Made by a program: the position numbers and the translations under genes. A DNA stretch of 64,000 nucleotides from Vibrio gazogenes (GTDB lineage: Bacteria > Pseudomonadota > Gammaproteobacteria > Enterobacterales > Vibrionaceae), in the NCBI RefSeq assembly GCF_002196515.1, contig NZ_CP018835.1, positions 868,001 to 932,000 on the forward strand, given 5' to 3'. Under the pieces are notes generated by a model. The model was not told the origin of the DNA. It did no database searches and was given only the letters and a program-made list of their open reading frames with translations. Positions 10,462-19,911 of this stretch are shown here, piece after piece. Every line of letters starts with the position of its first letter. Position 1 is the stretch's first letter.

Positions 10462-10489
10462 TTGAGATAAGTGCTAGGCAGGCTACAAT
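10462..10489 (+). promoter_or_regulatory. Promoter of the DUF1853 gene
   Basis: TTGAGA (10462-10467), a 16-bp spacer and TACAAT (10484-10489) form a good sigma-70 promoter. Transcription would begin near 10496, which argues against the upstream in-frame ATGs and for the start at 10521. Confidence 0.6.
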
Positions 10490-10520
10490 GACACCTGAAA
10501 TACTTCAAGAGGCATTCACG

Positions 10521-11273
10521 ATGGATTTAACTGCAATTGCCCAATGGGTCCGAGAGACGCCCGGATTATTTCTGGCAGCGCCACCGATAGAACCGTATTC
10601 ACCGTTTACAGAGCATGCCACCGTCCCGATTTCATGGTCAGCGCACCCACATCAACGACTCGGGCTGCTCTATCAATCAGTCTGTTCAGATCTGTTTAAA
10701 TCCAGCGCAACCTATACACTCACCGCAGAAGAAGTACAGATTATCAATAACGGCAAAACTCTCGGAGCTATCGACTTTATTCTCGATAATCAACACACAT
10801 CGCAACAGGAGCATTGGGAAGTCGCGATCAAGTTCTATCTGCTCCATCAAGGGCTGTGGTTTGGTCCAAACGCGAAAGATCGGCTGGATATCAAACTCCA
10901 GCATATGCTCAACCATCAGTTACCGCTGTCTACGCATCCCATCGTTTTACAACAATACCCCCAATGGCAGGTGGCATCGCGACATCTCCTGATGCAGGGG
11001 CGACTTTATATCAATCCGTTTACGGATGCGCCAATCCCTCAGGATTGTCTGGGTTACACCTTGAATCAAACTCAAATCCGAGGCCACTGGTGCTATCAGG
11101 CTCAGTTTAGCCAGATCCGTGAACCCCTCTACTTACTGAAAAGAGACCAGTGGATGACCGGACGAACAGCAACTAACCAGCGTTACGAGCCAGATGTATT
11201 GGAACGGGCTGTTCATTGTCAGTCAGAAAGTGGGAAGTTCTGGTTTATCGTGCCGGATCACTGGCCACAGTAG
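10521..11273 (+). CDS. DUF1853 family protein
   Basis: A soluble protein of unknown function in the DUF1853 family. WEVAIKFYLLHQGLWFGPN followed by AKDRLDIKLQHMLNHQLPLS is the characteristic core (about residues 100-140). No signal peptide or TM segment is seen. The frame is open from 10446, but the ATG at 10521 (MDLTAIAQWVRETPGLFLAA) is preferred: AGAGG lies 8 nt upstream, and a promoter -10 box lies at 10484-10489 inside the longer version. That gives 250 residues. It is divergent from ybgI, which is its common neighbour in Vibrio as I recall. Function unknown. Confidence 0.8.
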   Translation: MDLTAIAQWVRETPGLFLAAPPIEPYSPFTEHATVPISWSAHPHQRLGLLYQSVCSDLFKSSATYTLTAEEVQIINNGKTLGAIDFILDNQHTSQQEHWEVAIKFYLLHQGLWFGPNAKDRLDIKLQHMLNHQLPLSTHPIVLQQYPQWQVASRHLLMQGRLYINPFTDAPIPQDCLGYTLNQTQIRGHWCYQAQFSQIREPLYLLKRDQWMTGRTATNQRYEPDVLERAVHCQSESGKFWFIVPDHWPQ

Positions 11274-11387
11274 AGAATGCACATTATCTCAACCGCCCAT
11301 ACAGTGATAAAAACTGAGTTTATACTTTGCCCATTAAATCTGAGCATTTCAGAACCCAAGAGACATGAATAGAGAAGGAACAAAAAT

Positions 11388-11783
11388 ATGTTCGATCACC
11401 TCAGTACCTACGCAACCGACTATGAAACAACGAAAGCATTTTATGCCGCAGTCTTTGCCCCACTCGGTTACTCTCTGCAAATGGAATTGGTCGCTGAATG
11501 GAATGAAGCATTTCCACAACAACGTATGTGTGCCTTCGGGCCACAAGATAAACTAGCATTCTGGATTATCGAGACGAAAGAGTCATATACGCCACGTCAT
11601 GTGGCCTTTTCAGCAGCTTCACGTCAGCTTGTTGATCAATTTTATGCCCAAGCTATCGCACATGGTGGTCAAGATAACGGCAAACCGGGACTCCGCCCCA
11701 TGTACCATGAACATTACTATGGTGCCTTTGCTCTGGATCCTGACGGGAATAATGTCGAAGCGGTCTGTCATGATCCGGAGTAA
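11388..11783 (+). CDS. VOC (glyoxalase/dioxygenase-fold) family protein
   Basis: A 131-residue single-domain member of the vicinal oxygen chelate superfamily. It starts MFDHLSTYATDYETTKAFYA, the usual first beta-alpha unit with a metal-ligand His. It has HVAFSAASRQLVDQFYAQAI in the middle and YYGAFALDPDGNNVEAVCH at the C-terminus with the terminal Glu ligand. AAGGA precedes the ATG. VOC proteins range from lyases to resistance proteins, so no substrate can be named. Confidence 0.85.
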   Translation: MFDHLSTYATDYETTKAFYAAVFAPLGYSLQMELVAEWNEAFPQQRMCAFGPQDKLAFWIIETKESYTPRHVAFSAASRQLVDQFYAQAIAHGGQDNGKPGLRPMYHEHYYGAFALDPDGNNVEAVCHDPE

Positions 11784-11857
11784 GTTGTTCATCTTGTCGT
11801 GTATCCCCAAATGATCTCAGGATGCAGTTTCAGCGAGAATCACCGGGTACAGAACTC

Positions 11858-11888
11858 ATCATACTGACCAGAATCTGGTCAGTATGAT
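11858..11888. terminator. Inverted repeat between convergent VOC and GH12 genes
   Basis: A 13-bp perfect stem (ATCATACTGACCA and its complement) around GAATC. Its position between two convergent genes suggests a shared terminator, although the T-run is weak (TCAACCGTTTT). Confidence 0.5.
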
Positions 11889-11915
11889 TCAACCGTTTTA
11901 ATCACAAGAGCTTAA

Positions 11916-12620
11916 TTAATAACAGGATAGTGAATAGTTACCGACCCGGAAATCTTCACCGTTGGGAGAAGATGTGATTTCAAACCCAAACTGAATCTGG
12001 TGAAGGTTTGCATCACCAAACCAGCCTCTTGAGCGAATCCATTTTGAAATTGCTGCAATATCAACGGTGCCTGAGCGAGTGTTACTGGTGCGTACAAAGG
12101 AAAAAACTTCATTAACATTGTTACTACCGCGATACACATTCCAGGTATGTCCACCGAGATTCACATTACGATATGCCGGAACCGGGCGCCCATAAGCATC
12201 ATAATTATAAGCAATCGGCGCAACGTCACCACGATAGTTCATCCATAACATCACTTCATAGCTGTAATTGTCATACCAGAGATCATAATCGGCAGAATAA
12301 GCACCAGACGATGGAACATCAATCTGGAAAGAACTGCGGCAGGTATTCAGCCGGCTGACCCGGATATTCTGTTCAAAAGATACATTCGGATAAGATTTGA
12401 TTCCTCCGGTATTCGGATGCTGTGCCCAGACTCCCCAGTTGTTATAAGAGTTTACCCACATACATTGAGTTCCAGAGCCCTGTCCCCAGATATTATTATA
12501 TAGTGTATAGCCATTATTGTTATAAGTTCCCCACCGGTCACAACTCGACCAGTTTGCACTGTATGCATTTGAAACAAACAGTGCCGCTAACAATATTCCC
12601 AGCCATTTGATACGTTTCAT
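11916..12620 (-). CDS. Secreted glycoside hydrolase family 12 beta-glucanase
   Basis: Predicted extracellular endo-beta-1,4-glucanase or xyloglucanase. The 234 residues start with a signal peptide (MKRIKWLGILLAALFVSNAYS, cleaved before ANWSSC). The rest is a GH12 beta-jelly roll with the nucleophile Glu in YEVMLWMNYRG and the acid/base Glu in FGFEITSSPNGEDF. The mature part is rich in Asn, Tyr, Trp and Ser, typical of secreted glucanases, and has no separate carbohydrate-binding module. It stands alone among housekeeping genes with its own 221-bp upstream gap, so horizontal acquisition is plausible. Cellulose versus xyloglucan specificity cannot be read from sequence alone. Confidence 0.9.
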   Translation of the reverse strand: MKRIKWLGILLAALFVSNAYSANWSSCDRWGTYNNNGYTLYNNIWGQGSGTQCMWVNSYNNWGVWAQHPNTGGIKSYPNVSFEQNIRVSRLNTCRSSFQIDVPSSGAYSADYDLWYDNYSYEVMLWMNYRGDVAPIAYNYDAYGRPVPAYRNVNLGGHTWNVYRGSNNVNEVFSFVRTSNTRSGTVDIAAISKWIRSRGWFGDANLHQIQFGFEITSSPNGEDFRVGNYSLSCY

Positions 12621-12780
12621 TTAGTTATCCTCTATTGGTGTATACAACAGACTTTATTTTTTACATTGGTATAACTGAGCATATTTTGCTCATCACCGGA
12701 GAGAATATAATGCAGCGCAACAAATATGAACAAAGACTCATAAAAAATTTATATTTTTCTGGGGGCGGTTTGATTTCGGG

Positions 12781-12811
12781 AAAAACGAAGGGAGTACCGA
12801 AGCACTCCCTT
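12781..12811 (-). terminator. pgm terminator
   Basis: An 8-bp stem AAGGGAGT/ACTCCCTT, followed on the minus strand by CGTTTTT, 31 bp after the pgm stop. The remaining 12621-12780 stretch is AT-rich upstream DNA of the GH12 gene without a convincing ORF. Confidence 0.8.
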
Positions 12812-12841
12812 GTATCTTATTGAGACAAATACAGATTAAAA

Positions 12842-14485
12842 CTAGACACCAGCATCGGCAAAAACCTGATTGACGATTTCCTGAGCTTCTGATTCGATCT
12901 GTTTCAAATGTTCTTCACCTTTAAAACTCTCACAGTAGATCTTGTAAATATCTTCAGTCCCAGAAGGACGCGCAGCAAACCAGCCAAATTCAGTCGTCAC
13001 TTTTAGTCCACCGATTGCAGCACCATTTCCCGGGGCATGAGTTAGTCTTGCCGTAATTGGGTCTCCCGCCAGTGTCTGAGCAGACACCATTTCTGGAGAT
13101 AACTTTTTCAAGACTGCTTTCTGCGAACCGGTTGCGACAGCCTGAAGACGGCTATATTTCGACTCACCATGTTTTGCAGCCAACGCTTCATAGTACTGCT
13201 GCGGATTTTTCCCGGTCACCGCGGTGATTTCAGCAGCCAATAAGCAAAGAATAATGCCGTCTTTATCCGTCGCCCATGGGGTTCCGTCAAATCTTAGGAA
13301 AGAGGCCCCGGCACTTTCTTCGCCGCCAAAACCAAACTCTCCAGCGAACAGCCCATCGACAAACCATTTAAAGCCAACAGGAACCTCACACAACTTCCGG
13401 CCTAAATCGGCAACAACACGGTCAATCAATGCACTGGAAACCAACGTCTTGCCAACAGCGACATCAGCTTTCCAGTTACGGTGGCGATACAAATAATCAA
13501 TACAAACCGCCAGAAAATGATTGGGGTTCATCAACCCTTTCGGAGTCACAATTCCGTGACGGTCATAATCCGGGTCATTGCCAAATGCCAGATCATATTG
13601 ATCTTTCAGCGCCAGCAATCCGGCCATTGCATACGGCGAAGAACAATCCATCCGGATCACACCATCTTTATCGAGTGACATAAACTGAAACGTCGGATCA
13701 ATCGACTCATTGACCAGTTCTAAATTTAACTGATAAGTCGCTGCAATTTTCCGCCAGTATTCAATGCCGCTGCCCCCGAGTGGATCAACACCAATTTTCA
13801 GATTGGCCTGTTGAATCGCAGACATATCAACCACATTGACGAGATCATCAACATATGGCATCACTAAGTCCTGTTCAACATAGTATTCTGATGCCATTGC
13901 TTGCTGTAACGGAATCCGTTGAACCGTCGCTATTCCATCGGCAATAATTTCATTCGCCCGATTTTCGATCGCTTGCGTAACTTCACCTTCAGCCGGACCA
14001 CCATGCGGTGGATTATATTTAATCCCGCCATCTTGAGGTGGGTTATGAGAAGGCGTAATCACAATCCCATCCGCTTTTTGCGTATGCTTGCGGTTATAGG
14101 TCAGAATTGCGTGGGAAATGCCCGGGGTTGGGGTATACCCCTGCTCAGCCTGAACAATCACCTGAATACCATTGGCGACTAAAACTTCAACAACACTGGA
14201 AAATGCACATTCCGACAATGCATGGGTATCTTTGCCAACAAAAACAGGACCTGTGATGCCAGCCTGACTTCTCACTTCAGCAATCGCTTGGGTTATCGCC
14301 AGAATATGATTCTCATTAAATGAAGATTTTCCAGAAGTGCCTCGGTGTCCCGACGTACCAAACTCGACTTTATGTGCCTTTTCAGCAGCATTAGGCTTAA
14401 GACGGTAATAATCAGAGACAAGCACAGGAATATTTTGCAAATCGTCATGTTGTGCTTGCTTTCCAGCTCTCGGGTGAATAGACAT
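12842..14485 (-). CDS. pgm: Phosphoglucomutase (alpha-D-glucose phosphate-specific)
   Basis: Interconverts glucose-1-phosphate and glucose-6-phosphate for UDP-glucose and glycogen metabolism. It has 547 residues (E. coli Pgm 546). The phosphoserine loop is [20 protein letters not shown], the metal loop is DPDYDRHGI, and the sugar-specificity loop is [11 protein letters not shown]. The C-terminal phosphate-binding [12 protein letters not shown] is intact. It follows seqA but a terminator separates them, so it probably has its own promoter in 14486-14556. Confidence 0.97.
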   Translation of the reverse strand: MSIHPRAGKQAQHDDLQNIPVLVSDYYRLKPNAAEKAHKVEFGTSGHRGTSGKSSFNENHILAITQAIAEVRSQAGITGPVFVGKDTHALSECAFSSVVEVLVANGIQVIVQAEQGYTPTPGISHAILTYNRKHTQKADGIVITPSHNPPQDGGIKYNPPHGGPAEGEVTQAIENRANEIIADGIATVQRIPLQQAMASEYYVEQDLVMPYVDDLVNVVDMSAIQQANLKIGVDPLGGSGIEYWRKIAATYQLNLELVNESIDPTFQFMSLDKDGVIRMDCSSPYAMAGLLALKDQYDLAFGNDPDYDRHGIVTPKGLMNPNHFLAVCIDYLYRHRNWKADVAVGKTLVSSALIDRVVADLGRKLCEVPVGFKWFVDGLFAGEFGFGGEESAGASFLRFDGTPWATDKDGIILCLLAAEITAVTGKNPQQYYEALAAKHGESKYSRLQAVATGSQKAVLKKLSPEMVSAQTLAGDPITARLTHAPGNGAAIGGLKVTTEFGWFAARPSGTEDIYKIYCESFKGEEHLKQIESEAQEIVNQVFADAGV

Positions 14486-14556
14486 ACGACATCCTTGGTT
14501 TCAAAATAATAGTTATCTAAACTCACAGTATTTCAAAGAACAGCGTCTCAAATATA

Positions 14557-14584
14557 AGAAAACCTCATCAGCAATGATGAGGTT
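14557..14584 (-). terminator. seqA terminator
   Basis: A 10-bp perfect stem AACCTCATCA/TGATGAGGTT with loop GCAA, followed on the minus strand by TTTTCTTAT, 13 bp after the seqA stop. Confidence 0.8.
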
Positions 14585-14596
14585 ATAAAATTTCAT

Positions 14597-15181
14597 TTAA
14601 ATTGAAAGCGTTACTTTGTCGATTAGATCAGACGGGAAATTCATTCGGACCATCAGCTGCTCGATCATCTGCTGCTTACGACTGGTATTATTATTGGTAA
14701 TCACCCAGAAAGGTGTATTAGGAATCGCTTTCGGTTTGGTCGTTTTACCGCTTGCCAACAAGGTCTCCTCATTGTCAGCAAAGTAAACCCGTTTTCGACC
14801 CTTCACATCCATCGCTTCGGAAAAACTAACCGAATCAATATGATAAAGTGTAGAAAGCACCAACATAAATCGATCAATCACTTTTTTCTGAGCAGCAAAT
14901 TCATCGGAGATCAACAACTCACGAATAACCTGAACACCCGATAATTGTGATTCTCTTCCTGCATCTTTACTGACGGTGATACCTTGAGTACCAGCCTGGT
15001 CTTGTGGGTGCACCGATTCATTCGGCACAGATGGAGCAACGTGAGAAACAGGCAGAGACGGTGCTTCCTGACCATCGACATTCAACAACCGACGTAATAT
15101 ATCCGACGCACTCTCACCGATGTGGCATGTCTGACTCGCAATATAACGGTATAATTCCTCATCAACCTCAATTGTTTTCAT
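14597..15181 (-). CDS. seqA: Negative modulator of replication initiation SeqA
   Basis: Binds hemimethylated GATC to sequester oriC and organise new DNA. The start at 15181 gives MKTIEVDEELYRYIASQTCH, the conserved SeqA N-terminal oligomerisation motif. An open frame extends further upstream to 15247 but is not conserved. The 194 residues (E. coli 181) have a slightly longer Ser/Pro/Gln linker (about residues 45-85). The C-terminal DNA-binding domain contains RKRVYFADNEETLLASGKTT and PFWVITNNNTSRKQQMI. It is divergent from ybfF, the usual seqA neighbour. Confidence 0.95.
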   Translation of the reverse strand: MKTIEVDEELYRYIASQTCHIGESASDILRRLLNVDGQEAPSLPVSHVAPSVPNESVHPQDQAGTQGITVSKDAGRESQLSGVQVIRELLISDEFAAQKKVIDRFMLVLSTLYHIDSVSFSEAMDVKGRKRVYFADNEETLLASGKTTKPKAIPNTPFWVITNNNTSRKQQMIEQLMVRMNFPSDLIDKVTLSI

Positions 15182-15272
15182 TCGCTTTTCACAATCTCTA
15201 TGTTTAAACTCTTTGGGATTATAGCGAGATCTTTTACGATACACCACGATAAACCGAATACAAACAGAGAAA

Positions 15273-16070
15273 ATGTCTACACAACTTCACTATAAAATTG
15301 AAGGGGATGGGTCACCGATTATCCTGCTACACGGGCTGTTCGGCAGCTTGGATAATCTTGGTTTACTGGCCCGAGACCTAAAAAACGACTATCAAGTCAT
15401 TCGTCCCGATTTAAGAAATCATGGGTTGTCTTTTCAAGCAGAAGCGCATAATTATGAACTAATGGCTGAAGATGTCGCTCATCTGATCCGCTCACTCAAC
15501 CTGCCGCCAGTGGTATTAATCGGCCATTCGATGGGCGGGAAAGTCGCGATGAAGTTGGCAGCACTCAATCCTCAGCTCGTCAGTGAGTTGGTTGTGATTG
15601 ACATGGCTCCGCTGAAATATCATGAACGTCATCACGATGATGTGTTTGCCGGATTATTCGCTGTACAGGAAAAGCACCCGCCAAACCGAGAAGCCGCGAT
15701 GCAAATCTTGGCTCAACATATTGAGCCAGAATCGGTTCGCCAATTTTTAGGCAAATCACTTTATAAAGACGGTGATAAAATGGCATGGCGTTTTCAGGTT
15801 GAGGCACTATATAACAATTACGAGCATATTCTTGACTGGCAACCGATTCAGCCAGTACAAATGCCGACACTATTCCTGAAAGGCGGCGATTCTGATTACA
15901 TTAATTCAGATGCTCAAACGCCGATTCTGGAACAATTCCCTCAGGCAAAAGCGCACATCATTGCGAACACTGGGCATTGGCTTCACGCAGAAAAACCTCA
16001 GGACGTGTTGAGAGTCATCCGTAAATTCTTATTCAGTAACAACGGAATCCATCAGCAATCCACTTCCTGA
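15273..16070 (+). CDS. ybfF: Alpha/beta hydrolase, esterase YbfF
   Basis: A 265-residue cytoplasmic serine esterase. The oxyanion region is ILLHGLFGSLDNLG, the nucleophile elbow is GHSMGGKVAM, and the catalytic His is in NTGHWLHAEKP. E. coli YbfF hydrolyses short acyl-CoA and palmitoyl-type esters; the in vivo substrate is not settled. The start lies 91 bp from the divergent seqA start. Confidence 0.92.
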   Translation: MSTQLHYKIEGDGSPIILLHGLFGSLDNLGLLARDLKNDYQVIRPDLRNHGLSFQAEAHNYELMAEDVAHLIRSLNLPPVVLIGHSMGGKVAMKLAALNPQLVSELVVIDMAPLKYHERHHDDVFAGLFAVQEKHPPNREAAMQILAQHIEPESVRQFLGKSLYKDGDKMAWRFQVEALYNNYEHILDWQPIQPVQMPTLFLKGGDSDYINSDAQTPILEQFPQAKAHIIANTGHWLHAEKPQDVLRVIRKFLFSNNGIHQQSTS

Positions 16071-16254
16071 TGGTGCATTAACTTTAATGAACAACAGTGG
16101 TATAGTTCGCGCAATCATCAGATCGAAATGGGCATACTGAATCACTCAATCCAGATAATGCGGTAACGAACCGTACATGATGACAATCATACAGAGATGA
16201 ATTTTCAGGGTTCCATCCCATAAGTAGACGACACATATATAGGGTAATGATTTT

Positions 16255-16782
16255 ATGGCAAGTGTAGGTATCTTCTTTGGTAGTGATACAGGTAATACTG
16301 AAGCCGTTGCAAAAATGATTCAAAAGCAACTTGGTACAAAATTAGTTCATGTGCAAGATATTGCCAAAAGCAGTAAAGAGGACATTGACAACTTTGACTT
16401 ACTGCTGTTTGGCATCCCCACTTGGTACTATGGCGAAGCACAGTGCGATTGGGATGATTTTTTCCCAGAGCTCGAAGGAATTGATTTTTCAACAAAACTG
16501 GTTGCAATTTTTGGCTGTGGCGATCAAGAAGACTACGCTGAATATTTTTGTGATGCCATGGGAACGGTTCGGGATATCATTGAAAGCAAAGGTGCAACAA
16601 TTATTGGTCATTGGCCGACGGAAGGCTATGAATTTGAAGCATCCAAAGCACTGGTGGATGATAACAACTTCGTCGGTCTATGTATTGATGAAGATCGTCA
16701 GCCGGAACTCACTGAAGATCGCGTCAATCGCTGGGTCAACCAAGTCTACGATGAAATGTGCCTTTCTGAGTTAGAAGACTGA
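16255..16782 (+). CDS. fldA: Flavodoxin FldA
   Basis: A long-chain FMN flavodoxin, a low-potential electron carrier for enzymes such as pyruvate-formate lyase activase, ribonucleotide reductase activase and IspG/IspH. The 175 residues (E. coli 176) have the FMN phosphate loop GSDTGNTEAV near the N-terminus and the isoalloxazine loops around TWYYGEAQCDWDDF and FGCGDQEDYAEYFCDAMG. It is followed by fur, a conserved pairing in gammaproteobacteria. Confidence 0.96.
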   Translation: MASVGIFFGSDTGNTEAVAKMIQKQLGTKLVHVQDIAKSSKEDIDNFDLLLFGIPTWYYGEAQCDWDDFFPELEGIDFSTKLVAIFGCGDQEDYAEYFCDAMGTVRDIIESKGATIIGHWPTEGYEFEASKALVDDNNFVGLCIDEDRQPELTEDRVNRWVNQVYDEMCLSELED

Positions 16783-16793
16783 TTTTTATTGAT

Positions 16794-16860
16794 AAAAGAC
16801 CTATGCTTACAATGAATGTTCAAACTTTGGACAGGCTTTGACAGTTCAGGTCTTTTTATT
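16794..16860 (+). terminator. Probable fldA terminator (long-loop hairpin)
   Basis: AAAAGACCT (16794-16802) pairs with AGGTCTTTT (16848-16856), closing a 45-nt internal region, with further Ts after it. The large loop makes this only a probable terminator. The rest of the 268-bp fldA-fur gap holds the fur promoter. Confidence 0.45.
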
Positions 16861-16970
16861 TACCGATGGATCTTATAAAGTACAATTATCACTCGCATCT
16901 ATATGTGGAACAAACTGCATAGTTTGTCACGCTCTCAGGAAAGATACAATATCCTTTAAAAGTTAGTGGT

Positions 16971-16998
16971 TTATTGTTGGCGGTGACTAACCTATAAT
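16971..16998 (+). promoter_or_regulatory. fur promoter
   Basis: TTATTG (16971-16976), a 16-bp spacer and a perfect TATAAT (16993-16998) lie about 50 bp before fur. No clear Fur box was found in this region. Confidence 0.55.
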
Positions 16999-17050
16999 AA
17001 TTTAAATCATGAAACGCTGTTACTGATGCAGATCATCAACAGGAAAATAT

Positions 17051-17497
17051 ATGTCTGATAACAACCAAGCACTCAAGGATGCGGGCCTGAAGGTCACTCT
17101 CCCTCGGTTAAAGATTCTCGAAGTTTTGCAGCAGCCGGAGTGCCAGCATATTAGTGCTGAAGAACTGTATAAGAAACTGATTGATCTTGGCGAAGAGATT
17201 GGTCTGGCTACCGTTTATCGAGTTCTTAACCAATTTGACGATGCAGGTATCGTGACTCGCCACCACTTCGAAGGCGGAAAATCTGTATTTGAGCTATCAA
17301 CACAAGAGCATCATGATCACCTTGTTTGCCTTGATTGTGGAGAAGTGATTGAATTCTCTGATGAAGTTATCGAAGAGCGCCAAAGAGAAATTGCTTCTCA
17401 GTATAATGTACAACTGACCAACCACAGTCTTTATCTTTACGGTAAATGTCGTGAAGGGAGTTGCAAAGATAACCCTAACGCGCATAAACGTAAGTAA
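17051..17497 (+). CDS. fur: Ferric uptake regulator Fur
   Basis: Fe2+-responsive dimeric repressor of iron-uptake genes. The 148 residues have an N-terminal winged helix (GLKVTLPRLKILEVL through EIGLATVYRVLNQFDDAGIV), the metal-site stretch EHHDHLVCLDCGEVIEFSD, and a C-terminal CREGSC. It is expected to repress the iron-import locus at the right end of this window through the Fur box at 63659-63677. Confidence 0.97.
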   Translation: MSDNNQALKDAGLKVTLPRLKILEVLQQPECQHISAEELYKKLIDLGEEIGLATVYRVLNQFDDAGIVTRHHFEGGKSVFELSTQEHHDHLVCLDCGEVIEFSDEVIEERQREIASQYNVQLTNHSLYLYGKCREGSCKDNPNAHKRK

Positions 17498-17504
17498 CGT
17501 AAGT

Positions 17505-17537
17505 AAAAAAAACCACCGATAAATCGGTGGTTTTTTT
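17505..17537. terminator. Bidirectional terminator, fur / asd
   Basis: The stem ACCACCGAT/ATCGGTGGT is flanked by an A-run on the left and seven Ts on the right, between the convergent fur and asd genes. Confidence 0.9.
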
Positions 17538-17550
17538 ATCCTATTCTGAA

Positions 17551-18564
17551 TTACAAATAATCCCGAACAAGAATTTCCGCAATCTGAACCGCATTGGTTG
17601 CAGCGCCTTTACGGACATTATCAGCAACGACCCATAGGTTAATCCCCTGATGGTGACTGATATCATTACGAATCCGACCAACAAAGACATTATCCTGTCC
17701 ACCTGCATGACCAACCTGGGTCGGAAAATCTTCACCAGAGAACACCTCAATATTCTCAGACTGGCGCAGCAAATCAGCCACCTGATCCGCATCAATCGGT
17801 GTACGGGTCTCCACGTGTAACGCTTCTGCATGGCCATAAAACACAGGAACCCGAACACAAGTTGGATTGACCTGAATCGTTGGATCATTGAAGATTTTCT
17901 GAGTTTCCCACACCATCTTCATTTCTTCACGTGTATAGCCATTATCCATAAAGGTATCAATCTGAGGAATACAGTTAAATGCAATCTGCTGACTAAACTG
18001 ATTTGGCTCCGCAGGTACGCCATTCAATAGTCTGGCAGTTTGCCCGGCGAGTTCATCAACGCCCGATTTCCCTGCACCAGAAACCGATTGATAGGTTGAA
18101 ACATTGATACGCTCAATCCCGGCGGCATCATGGATAGGCTTCAACGCAACCAGCATCTGTATCGTTGAACAGTTAGGGTTAGCAATGATGTTACGATTAC
18201 GAAATTCTGCGATCGCTTCAGGATTCACTTCAGGAACAACCAGCGGTATATCATAGTCATAGCGGAACTGAGATGTATTATCGATAACAACAACCCCCGC
18301 ATCCGCAGCGATTGGTGCCCATTTTTCCGACAGTTCTCCCCCGGCAGAAAAGAGAGCAATATGAGCCTGAGACCAGTCAAAGTCTTCAACGTTCTGAACA
18401 TACACCGATTTGCCGTTAAATCGGTAGCTTTTTCCTTCACTGCGCTCACTCGCAAGCAAAAAGAGCGTTTCTACAGGGAACTGACGTTCCTGAAGAACTT
18501 CAATCATTGTCTCACCGACAGCGCCTGTGGCACCGAAAACAACAACGTTAAATTTTTGGCTCAT
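17551..18564 (-). CDS. asd: Aspartate-semialdehyde dehydrogenase (second Vibrio type)
   Basis: NADPH-dependent enzyme making L-aspartate-4-semialdehyde for Lys, Met, Thr and diaminopimelate synthesis. The 337 residues have the NADP loop [15 protein letters not shown], the catalytic Cys in NPNCSTIQM and the catalytic His region [11 protein letters not shown]. All catalytic residues are present, so it is a true ASADH and not the Usg-type homolog. V. cholerae carries two ASADH genes and the one beside pdxB is of this type. Its start overlaps the pdxB stop by 4 nt (ATGA), indicating a pdxB-asd operon. Confidence 0.93.
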   Translation of the reverse strand: MSQKFNVVVFGATGAVGETMIEVLQERQFPVETLFLLASERSEGKSYRFNGKSVYVQNVEDFDWSQAHIALFSAGGELSEKWAPIAADAGVVVIDNTSQFRYDYDIPLVVPEVNPEAIAEFRNRNIIANPNCSTIQMLVALKPIHDAAGIERINVSTYQSVSGAGKSGVDELAGQTARLLNGVPAEPNQFSQQIAFNCIPQIDTFMDNGYTREEMKMVWETQKIFNDPTIQVNPTCVRVPVFYGHAEALHVETRTPIDADQVADLLRQSENIEVFSGEDFPTQVGHAGGQDNVFVGRIRNDISHHQGINLWVVADNVRKGAATNAVQIAEILVRDYL

Positions 18565-19694
18565 GGTGTTACCTCAATTTGAAAACCTAATTCTGACAGC
18601 GGACTCAAATGACAATCCTGCTGACCAGTTATTTTTATTGCACCGTATTCACGACGATCCCAATAGTTTTTACGCATGGCATCGAAGGCCCCCGGTTGGG
18701 TAATGACTCTTCTAAATAACGCATCATCTCGACGCACGTCATAAACTAAATGGATCAAATTCACGAGCGTTGCTTCATCCCAAGCATGAGACAAACACAC
18801 TTCAGAGATCGGAGCAACCGGTAAAAGCTTATTCGGACTTGCCCAGAAATCACTACCGAGGAAAGTACAATAGCTGTTAAAAATCATCGTTGTTCCGCGC
18901 GCCTTGCCTTCCAGACCGTAACCAGCAATATGTGGTGTCGCGAAAGCAAGCAATGGCAGCAACGCCATATCAACTTCTGGTTCAAACTCAAATACATCTA
19001 AAACCGCTGTAAATCCATCCTGTTGCTGCAAACGACTTTTCAGCGCAGCATTATCCACAATCGGCCCTCGGGCCGCATTAATGAGAATCTGATCAGCCCG
19101 AAGATGATTGAGTCGCTGCTTATCCATCAAGTGATAAGTTGGCCAAGCGCCATCTTTCACCAACGGCGTGTGTAAAGTAATCACATCAGCCTTTTCCAAC
19201 AGCGTTTCCAGTTCAGTAAACTGGCGTGGATCACCTTCAGCTTCTTTAGGAGGATCATTGATCAATACGTTTAAGCCAATACCACACAGACAATCCGCAA
19301 GATAACTGCCAACCTGCCCGGCACCGATAATACCAATTGTTTTATCAAAAACAGAGAAGCCCTGCTGTTGTGCAAGCACCATGAGTACACTGAATACATA
19401 CTCAGCGACCCCTACTTTGTTACACCCCGGTGCAGCGGTAAAGAAAATTCCCCTTTCCTGCAACAGTTTCTGATCGACATGATCCATACCTGCTGTTGCT
19501 GTACCGACAAATTTGAGCTTATTCGCCTTTTGCAGTAATGCATCATTGACCTTCGTTACAGATCGAATCATTAATGCATCAACATCTACTAAGTCATCAG
19601 CGGTTAAATCACGTCCGGATTTTAGAATCACGTCACCCAACTGACTGAATAGTGCTTCAGCATAGGGCATATTTTCATCTATGAGGATTTTCAT
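18561..19694 (-). CDS. pdxB: Erythronate-4-phosphate dehydrogenase
   Basis: Second step of DXP-dependent pyridoxal-5'-phosphate synthesis. The 377 residues from ATG 19694 start [20 protein letters not shown], the family N-terminus. The frame is open to 19820, but that extension is not conserved. The ATGs at 19703/19706 (MMSGMKIL) are possible alternatives because an AAGAAAAAAG stretch precedes them. It has the D-2-hydroxyacid dehydrogenase NAD motif [16 protein letters not shown], the catalytic Arg in [10 protein letters not shown] and the His in [15 protein letters not shown]. It overlaps asd by 4 nt. Confidence 0.94.
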   Translation of the reverse strand: MKILIDENMPYAEALFSQLGDVILKSGRDLTADDLVDVDALMIRSVTKVNDALLQKANKLKFVGTATAGMDHVDQKLLQERGIFFTAAPGCNKVGVAEYVFSVLMVLAQQQGFSVFDKTIGIIGAGQVGSYLADCLCGIGLNVLINDPPKEAEGDPRQFTELETLLEKADVITLHTPLVKDGAWPTYHLMDKQRLNHLRADQILINAARGPIVDNAALKSRLQQQDGFTAVLDVFEFEPEVDMALLPLLAFATPHIAGYGLEGKARGTTMIFNSYCTFLGSDFWASPNKLLPVAPISEVCLSHAWDEATLVNLIHLVYDVRRDDALFRRVITQPGAFDAMRKNYWDRREYGAIKITGQQDCHLSPLSELGFQIEVTP

Positions 19695-19781
19695 ACCTGA
19701 CATCATCTTTTTTCTTTTTCGAAATGAATTAAAGAAGGATTGTACAGAAAGTCGGAACACGGTTCGATATAAATGTTTGAT

Positions 19782-19816
19782 ACAAAAATACTCGGTATCA
19801 TATGACACCGAGTATT
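19782..19816 (-). terminator. fabB terminator
   Basis: A 10-bp stem AATACTCGGT/ACCGAGTATT, followed by TTTTT on the minus strand, lies about 95 bp after the fabB stop and upstream of pdxB. Confidence 0.75.
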
Positions 19817-19911
19817 TCATTGAATGATTCAGTTTAAGTATATCACTTACAACGATTGAACAGGCAGAACGTCAGTCACTGCACAAAATCGTCGTGTAAG
19901 AGGCTGGACAA

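Noticed and set aside
15182..15247. N-terminal extension of seqA
   Set aside because: The conserved SeqA N-terminus begins at the ATG at 15181; the extension is basic, unlike the family, and lies in the divergent promoter region.
16050..16073. Inverted repeat CCATCAG/CTGATGG at the ybfF 3' end
   Set aside because: One arm lies in the coding sequence, the stem is only 7 bp and no T-run follows.
17026..17058. 10-codon ORF overlapping the fur start (ATG at 17026), reminiscent of E. coli uof
   Set aside because: No Shine-Dalgarno before it, far shorter than uof, and no independent support for translation.
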